DNA of 7,781 nucleotides, taken from Candidatus Aminicenantes bacterium UBA4820 (GTDB lineage Bacteria > Acidobacteriota > UBA4820). The stretch covers positions 548 through 8,328 of the forward strand of contig DHFQ01000093.1 in the NCBI GenBank assembly GCA_002402325.1, written 5' to 3'. The notes below the pieces were generated by a model. That model was not told where the DNA came from, ran no database searches, and saw only the letters and a list, made by a program, of their open reading frames with translations. Made by a program: the position numbers and the translations under genes. This document shows positions 7,270 to 7,781 of the stretch, in pieces. Positions within the stretch are counted from its first letter, which is position 1. Each line of letters begins with the position of its first letter.

Positions 7270-7695
7270 TTATTTTATTTCTATCTTCTGAACAGAATTC
7301 TTTTTTGGTAAAATAAGCACTAAAATGCCATTTGAAAGGTTTGCTTCAACCTTATCTTTTTGAACCGGGGAGGCAAAGAAAAACTCTCTTGAGAACTCCC
7401 CAAAAAATCTCTCCATTCTGAAGACATTATCAGGGGCAATTTCCCTTGAGAGTTTTCTTTCTCCCCTAATTTTCACATTGTTTTCTTCACACAAAATCTC
7501 TATGTCTTTAATTTCAACGCCAGGAAGTTCCATTTCAATGTAGTAGTTTTTGTCATCTTCACTAACATCCGCAAGAGGTTTAAAGACAAAGGAACTCTTT
7601 TCGCCAACTTGGGGAGAGACAACCTCTGAAATCAGGGAGTTAAGCCTGGTTTGAAGTTCCATTAAATCCTGTATAGCAGATTTTTTATCAGCCAT
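7270..7695 (-). CDS. hsp20: Small heat-shock protein, Hsp20/alpha-crystallin family
   Basis: This is an ATP-independent holdase that binds unfolding proteins and hands them to DnaK/DnaJ, normally as large oligomers. The 141-residue product has a short N-terminal arm (1-36), then an alpha-crystallin domain at about 37-131. That domain includes the family hallmarks YYIEMELPGVEIKDIEI, KIRGER, RFFGEFSREF and the NGILVLILPKK strand. The C-terminal tail ends in IEIK, giving the I-x-I anchor that docks on neighbouring subunits. Two in-frame starts lie upstream (GTG 7731, ATG 7716). The ATG at 7695 is preferred because GAGGAAGGAG sits five bases before it and the protein then starts MADKKS, but the 7716 ATG also has a GGAAGG upstream and cannot be excluded. 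It lies between dnaK and dnaJ, which ties it to the Hsp70 cycle. Confidence 0.95.
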   Translation of the reverse strand: MADKKSAIQDLMELQTRLNSLISEVVSPQVGEKSSFVFKPLADVSEDDKNYYIEMELPGVEIKDIEILCEENNVKIRGERKLSREIAPDNVFRMERFFGEFSREFFFASPVQKDKVEANLSNGILVLILPKKNSVQKIEIK

Positions 7696-7700
7696 TTTTT

Positions 7701-7710
7701 CTCCTTCCTC
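7701..7710 (-). promoter_or_regulatory. Shine-Dalgarno of hsp20
   Basis: The minus strand reads GAGGAAGGAG followed by five A and ATG at 7695. It is the strongest ribosome-binding signal ahead of any candidate hsp20 start and supports the 141-residue form. Confidence 0.7.
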
Positions 7711-7745
7711 AAACATTTTACTACCTTCCACAAAAAAGTGTAAAA

Positions 7746-7781
7746 CTACTTAAGGTCCTCATATTCAGCATCTATGACATC
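7746..7781 (-). CDS. dnaK: Chaperone DnaK (Hsp70), C-terminal end only
   Basis: Only the last 11 codons and a TAG stop are inside the window; the rest continues past the right edge. The reading is DVIDAEYEDLK, which closely fits the conserved acidic C-terminal tail of bacterial DnaK (commonly DVVDAEFEEVK-like), the segment thought to help client refolding. The tail is followed 50 bases later by hsp20 and then dnaJ, which strengthens the call. No hairpin terminator was seen in the 7696-7745 gap, so transcription probably continues into hsp20. Confidence 0.87.
   Translation of the reverse strand, partial: DVIDAEYEDLK

Overview
The window is one long minus-strand gene train, read from the right edge to the left. 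The order is dnaK (last 11 codons only), hsp20, dnaJ, a MerR-type repressor of the HspR kind, an RpoD-like sigma factor, a periplasmic soluble lytic transglycosylase (Slt70 type), a small unrecognised exported protein, and a Kup potassium transporter. From hsp20 to kup every junction is a short gap or a 4-base start/stop overlap. With no room for separate promoters, transcription as one operon from a promoter upstream of dnaK is the simplest reading. The first 309 bases contain no intact gene. They hold what looks like the truncated N-terminal end of an IS1634-like transposase on the plus strand, facing kup.

The organism is a bacterium with AT-rich DNA, probably Gram-negative. The Slt70-type enzyme and a second exported protein imply a periplasm. 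The HspR-type regulator beside dnaJ is known from actinobacteria and several deeper-branching or deltaproteobacterial groups. The AT-rich, Lys/Phe-rich proteins do not suggest an actinobacterium. I cannot assign a phylum from sequence alone; an uncultured or thermophilic lineage is possible but unproven.

Region 7781-5713 is a heat-shock module: Hsp70 and its J-domain co-chaperone, a small heat-shock holdase, and their likely autorepressor. Region 5716-4850 encodes a sigma factor without region 1.1 and with unusual -10 recognition residues, so it is more likely an alternative sigma than the housekeeping one. Region 4846-310 encodes envelope and ion functions: peptidoglycan turnover, an exported Cys-containing protein of unknown role, and K+ uptake. 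If the train is co-transcribed, cytosolic proteostasis, a promoter-switching sigma, wall remodelling and K+ uptake would rise together under stress. That is an inference from layout.

No tRNA, rRNA, CRISPR array, riboswitch or convincing terminator was seen. The HspR operator and the operon promoter are presumably to the right of the window.
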